From: an uncultured Phycisphaerales bacterium
GTDB lineage: Bacteria > Planctomycetota > Phycisphaerae > UBA1845 > CAIVHJ01
Reading direction: 5' to 3'
Assembly: GCA_903905665.1 (NCBI GenBank)
Contig: CAIVHJ010000133.1
Coordinates: 1-9,866, forward strand
Length of the DNA: 9,866 nucleotides
The notes beneath the pieces are model-generated. The model saw only the letters and a list, made by a program, of their open reading frames with translations, had not been told where the DNA came from and searched no databases. Within the stretch, counting starts at the first letter, position 1. Every line of letters starts with the position of its first letter. Shown in pieces: positions 7,890-9,866 of the stretch. Position numbers and translations under genes: made by a program.

Positions 7890-9040
7890 GACCCACCTCC
7901 CGACAATCGAACTCGCGACAACCGCAAACGTGCCGAAGCGGCATAACTGCTTTGCGGAAACTGCTGAATCACACGATCGAAATTTCGGCGGGCCTTGGTC
8001 AAATCTCCCGACTGTAAATACGCCGATCCCAACTCGCACAAAACTTCGGGCAACGCATCGCCGTTGGGAAATCGCTTGAGCACCCCTTCGAGCTTTCGAA
8101 TCCGTTCCTTGACCGAAGGCTCGGCGAGCGACAGTTTGACTCCGATGTTGTCTTCCAGCTCCGTATGGGGATAAAGGTCCACAATCTCGCGCAGATTGAG
8201 AGGATAATCCGGATGCAGCGGATCGCAGCGCATCAACAGAATCAGCGGTGCGTCGTTGTATTGCGAATCTCGGTTCTGCTCCAAGAGCGACAACAATTCA
8301 GCCGCCTGTCGCACCACACCGAGATATTCACTTTTCAAACTGTCTTCCGCCGGTTTCTTGGCCAGCAGCACATCCAGTGCTGGCCCCTCCGCACGACGTT
8401 CGGTTTCGGTTGAAACGGGTTTTTGCGTCCCCATTTCGCGCAGCAATCGAACGGCCTCGTCGATCCGCCCCTGGCGAGCCTCCAATTGGGCCAATCGTAC
8501 CCGCGCCGCATCAGACAACGGAGAATCTGGATATGTCTCGATCAACGTCCGCCACGTATTACGCGACCTCTCGCTGGGAAAATCCGTCGAAAACCACATT
8601 TGACCCTGCCGGCGAAACGCCTGGATATCCACCCGAAGATCCATCGCAATCCCCTTCAGGAAGAGCACACATGGCACATACCGACTGGTCGGAAAATCCT
8701 CCAAAAACCGATCACAGGCGCTCGTACGATCATCTTGTCGCTTCGCCCAGTCACTCAGGAAATCCAGATACTGTGCCTCCACAAACGGCGCCACTTCGTC
8801 CGCTTCCTTCGGCCTGGATGTCCCCGCAAAAAACCTCCGAACCTTTTCCTCGTGCGAAGTCCCTCCCGTACTTGAGTCTCCTGATTCCTCCGACGTCATC
8901 CGTCGAGTCACCTGATGCACCACCGACGAACCATCGGTCGGTACGAGTCCATGACTCGTTACGGAACCGTAGTCCTGCTCCAGAAAACGATAATACAATT
9001 CATCGCGCCCCACACGGGTCATGAATAAAATCCACGGCAT
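7886..9040 (-). CDS. Tetratricopeptide-repeat protein, possibly the C-terminal half of a split membrane-TPR protein
   Basis: From the ATG at 9040 the product has 384 residues. I do not recognise a named family. It contains helical repeats of TPR/BamD style: DFPTSRYVPCVLFLKGIA (114-131), TYPDSPLSDAARVRLAQLEA (169-188), then a clear TPR at about 320-363 (ALPEVLCELGSAYLQSGDL, FDRVIQQFPQSS) and a short Gly/Ser tail. Such repeats usually bind other proteins. Residues 1-7 (MPWILFM) are hydrophobic but too short for a helix or signal peptide; together with the end of the upstream protein they would make a full membrane span. A second in-frame ATG at 9022 (MTRVGRDELYY) is possible. The junction with the upstream gene is TGATG with a one-base overlap, and the stop overlaps ubiX as ATGA. 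The longer open frame to 9130 adds Gly-rich residues that only mirror the upstream gene. No link of TPR proteins to quinone synthesis is established, so its role is open. Confidence 0.72.
   Translation of the reverse strand: MPWILFMTRVGRDELYYRFLEQDYGSVTSHGLVPTDGSSVVHQVTRRMTSEESGDSSTGGTSHEEKVRRFFAGTSRPKEADEVAPFVEAQYLDFLSDWAKRQDDRTSACDRFLEDFPTSRYVPCVLFLKGIAMDLRVDIQAFRRQGQMWFSTDFPSERSRNTWRTLIETYPDSPLSDAARVRLAQLEARQGRIDEAVRLLREMGTQKPVSTETERRAEGPALDVLLAKKPAEDSLKSEYLGVVRQAAELLSLLEQNRDSQYNDAPLILLMRCDPLHPDYPLNLREIVDLYPHTELEDNIGVKLSLAEPSVKERIRKLEGVLKRFPNGDALPEVLCELGSAYLQSGDLTKARRNFDRVIQQFPQSSYAASARLRLSRVRLSGGGS
7895..7901 (-). promoter_or_regulatory. Strong ribosome binding site of ubiX
   Basis: GGGAGGT on the minus strand, six bases before the ATG at 7889, is close to the ideal anti-16S match. 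It lies inside the 3' end of the TPR gene, encoding part of its Gly/Ser tail, and fixes the ubiX start while allowing high expression independent of pure coupling. Confidence 0.7.
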
Positions 9041-9741
9041 CAAAACATGACCGCCAAAACCGGCGCCACCGCCCCCGGCCGGTAATCCACAATATACGCG
9101 ATCAGCAACACCAGGGCCATCAAAGCACACGATCCCACCGCCGACAACAACAACGGAACAATGACCAGACCTTCTTCAAGCGGCGGTGTCAAAATGTCGG
9201 CCGGCGCGGCATAACGCTGCGACGCCGTGAAAAAATAAATGCCGATGGGAACCAGCCCCAACAACGCCGAGATGTATCGAAATCTCAGTTTGACGCGGCA
9301 GTAGGCGGCGACCATACACGACAGCACCAGCGTCGCACCCAGCCACGGCATGACCGCCAAAAATGCCACCATCCCGCAAAACGGCATCGAATAGGGCCAA
9401 CGGTACAAAATGCTGATCAAAATGGGAATCGACACTAGCGACGCAATCGTTAATCCGATCACCACAGCCTGCATGGGAACCAGTTTCAGACTGATCGGCT
9501 TCATCAGTAAATCCTGCGGCGTGATCTGCCCACTCCCCGAAATGTTCATCGTCTCCCAAAGCATCGCTCCATATCGAGGATACGTCGGTGGAAACTCCCA
9601 ACCGGTCCGAAGCCAAAACATGAAACTGCACAACGCCCCAAACAACAACATGTCCGCCCCAAGCAACAGAATTGCACGGACACGATACGTCGATGAAGTA
9701 CGCGACCAGACATCCGTCATGTGGGGGGCGATGTGTTCCAT
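9040..9741 (-). CDS. Polytopic membrane protein of unknown function, first gene of the operon
   Basis: A 233-residue hydrophobic protein. Probable membrane helices are at about 23-44, 88-113, 118-135, 136-150, 155-173 and 193-217. A polar loop (about 45-87) contains GSGQITPQD, and a loop at 174-192 precedes the last full helix. After VDYRPG (218-223) another hydrophobic run begins, AVAPVLAVMF (224-233), but TGA stops it after ten residues. The next frame starts at once with MPWILFM, so one extra T in the run at 9043-9046 would give a continuous 618-residue protein with a membrane N-terminal part and a TPR C-terminal part. I recognise no family and assign no function. There is no strong ribosome site before the ATG at 9741; a later ATG at 9720 is possible. 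The G-rich repeat lies upstream and this appears to be the start of the transcription unit. Confidence 0.68.
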   Translation of the reverse strand: MEHIAPHMTDVWSRTSSTYRVRAILLLGADMLLFGALCSFMFWLRTGWEFPPTYPRYGAMLWETMNISGSGQITPQDLLMKPISLKLVPMQAVVIGLTIASLVSIPILISILYRWPYSMPFCGMVAFLAVMPWLGATLVLSCMVAAYCRVKLRFRYISALLGLVPIGIYFFTASQRYAAPADILTPPLEEGLVIVPLLLSAVGSCALMALVLLIAYIVDYRPGAVAPVLAVMF

Positions 9742-9795
9742 ATAGAAACTACAGCCTCGAAACCAGACCGCAAAGACTATGATCTATTTCTCTGA

Positions 9796-9826
9796 ATTTT
9801 ACCTTCCCCATAAGAACCGATCCCAA
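9796..9826 (-). promoter_or_regulatory. Candidate promoter of the membrane/TPR-ubiX-ubiA-GT operon
   Basis: On the minus strand TTGGGA (9826-9821, four of six to TTGACA) and TAAAAT (9801-9796, five of six to TATAAT) are spaced by 19 nt, slightly longer than ideal. Transcription would start about 50 nt before the ATG at 9741. This is pattern matching in an AT-rich gap and is weak. Confidence 0.25.
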
Positions 9827-9828
9827 TA

Positions 9829-9864
9829 CCCCCCTCCCTTTCAGGGAGGGGTTAGGGGGGAGGG
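9829..9864. repeat. GC-rich hairpin with G-tract run, probable dispersed intergenic repeat
   Basis: CCCCTCCC (9831-9838) and GGGAGGGG (9844-9851) form a perfect eight-pair stem with loop TTTCA. Together with the following TTA, six Gs, A and GGG, the plus strand carries four G tracts with loops of 1, 3 and 1 nt, the pattern of a G-quadruplex. Similar CCCTCCC/GGGAGGG intergenic units recur in many bacterial genomes, in my recollection, but only one copy is visible here and it touches the window edge. It has no T run, so a terminator role is not supported. Confidence 0.55.
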
Positions 9865-9866
9865 TC

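Noticed and set aside
9041..9130. Upstream extension of the TPR frame (30 extra codons)
   Set aside because: It overlaps the membrane protein in another frame and reads as Gly/Ala-rich sequence without family character.

Overview
The window looks like chromosomal DNA from a Gram-negative-type bacterium, and I favour a Planctomycetota-like lineage. The grounds are an ABC-2 permease fused to a CPBP protease, a UbiX/UbiA pair of the kind used in futalosine-route menaquinone synthesis, TPR proteins with YPxSP-type repeats, and moderate GC (mid-50s by eye). This assignment is inference; there is no rRNA or other marker in the window. Nearly everything is protein-coding. I see no tRNA, rRNA, CRISPR array, insertion sequence or phage gene.

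Left block, minus strand, 78-2992: a two-gene ABC exporter. The ATPase (2216-2992, GTG start) comes first and overlaps by 7 nt a 714-residue protein (78-2222) that joins a NatB-like ABC-2 permease to a C-terminal CPBP/CAAX-type intramembrane protease. About 165 nt separate this operon from a divergent fumarase gene, and that gap holds an imperfect inverted repeat.

Middle, plus strand, 3157-4547: a class II fumarase (fumC) that is complete in content but broken by a net one-base loss near 3751-3755. It is followed by a Rho-independent terminator.

Right block, minus strand, 9741 down to 4672: a tight run of five reading frames. In order they are a polytopic membrane protein, a TPR protein, UbiX flavin prenyltransferase, a UbiA-type aromatic prenyltransferase, and a GT-C/PMT-like membrane glycosyltransferase. 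Junctions are TGATG, ATGA, ATGA and a 6-nt gap, so the genes are probably co-transcribed and translationally coupled. UbiX and UbiA fit prenylation and decarboxylation steps of menaquinone synthesis; the matching UbiD-type decarboxylase is not in the window.

The membrane protein and the TPR protein may really be one 618-residue protein. A hydrophobic helix appears to be cut exactly at the stop/start junction, and one added base in a T run would join the frames. Together with the fumC lesion this makes two apparent single-base losses in under 10 kb, which could be assembly error or real decay. At the right edge lies a C-rich/G-rich hairpin followed by four G tracts, probably a dispersed intergenic repeat. 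I found no clearly new system. The best leads are the possibly split membrane-TPR protein and its coupling to the quinone genes.
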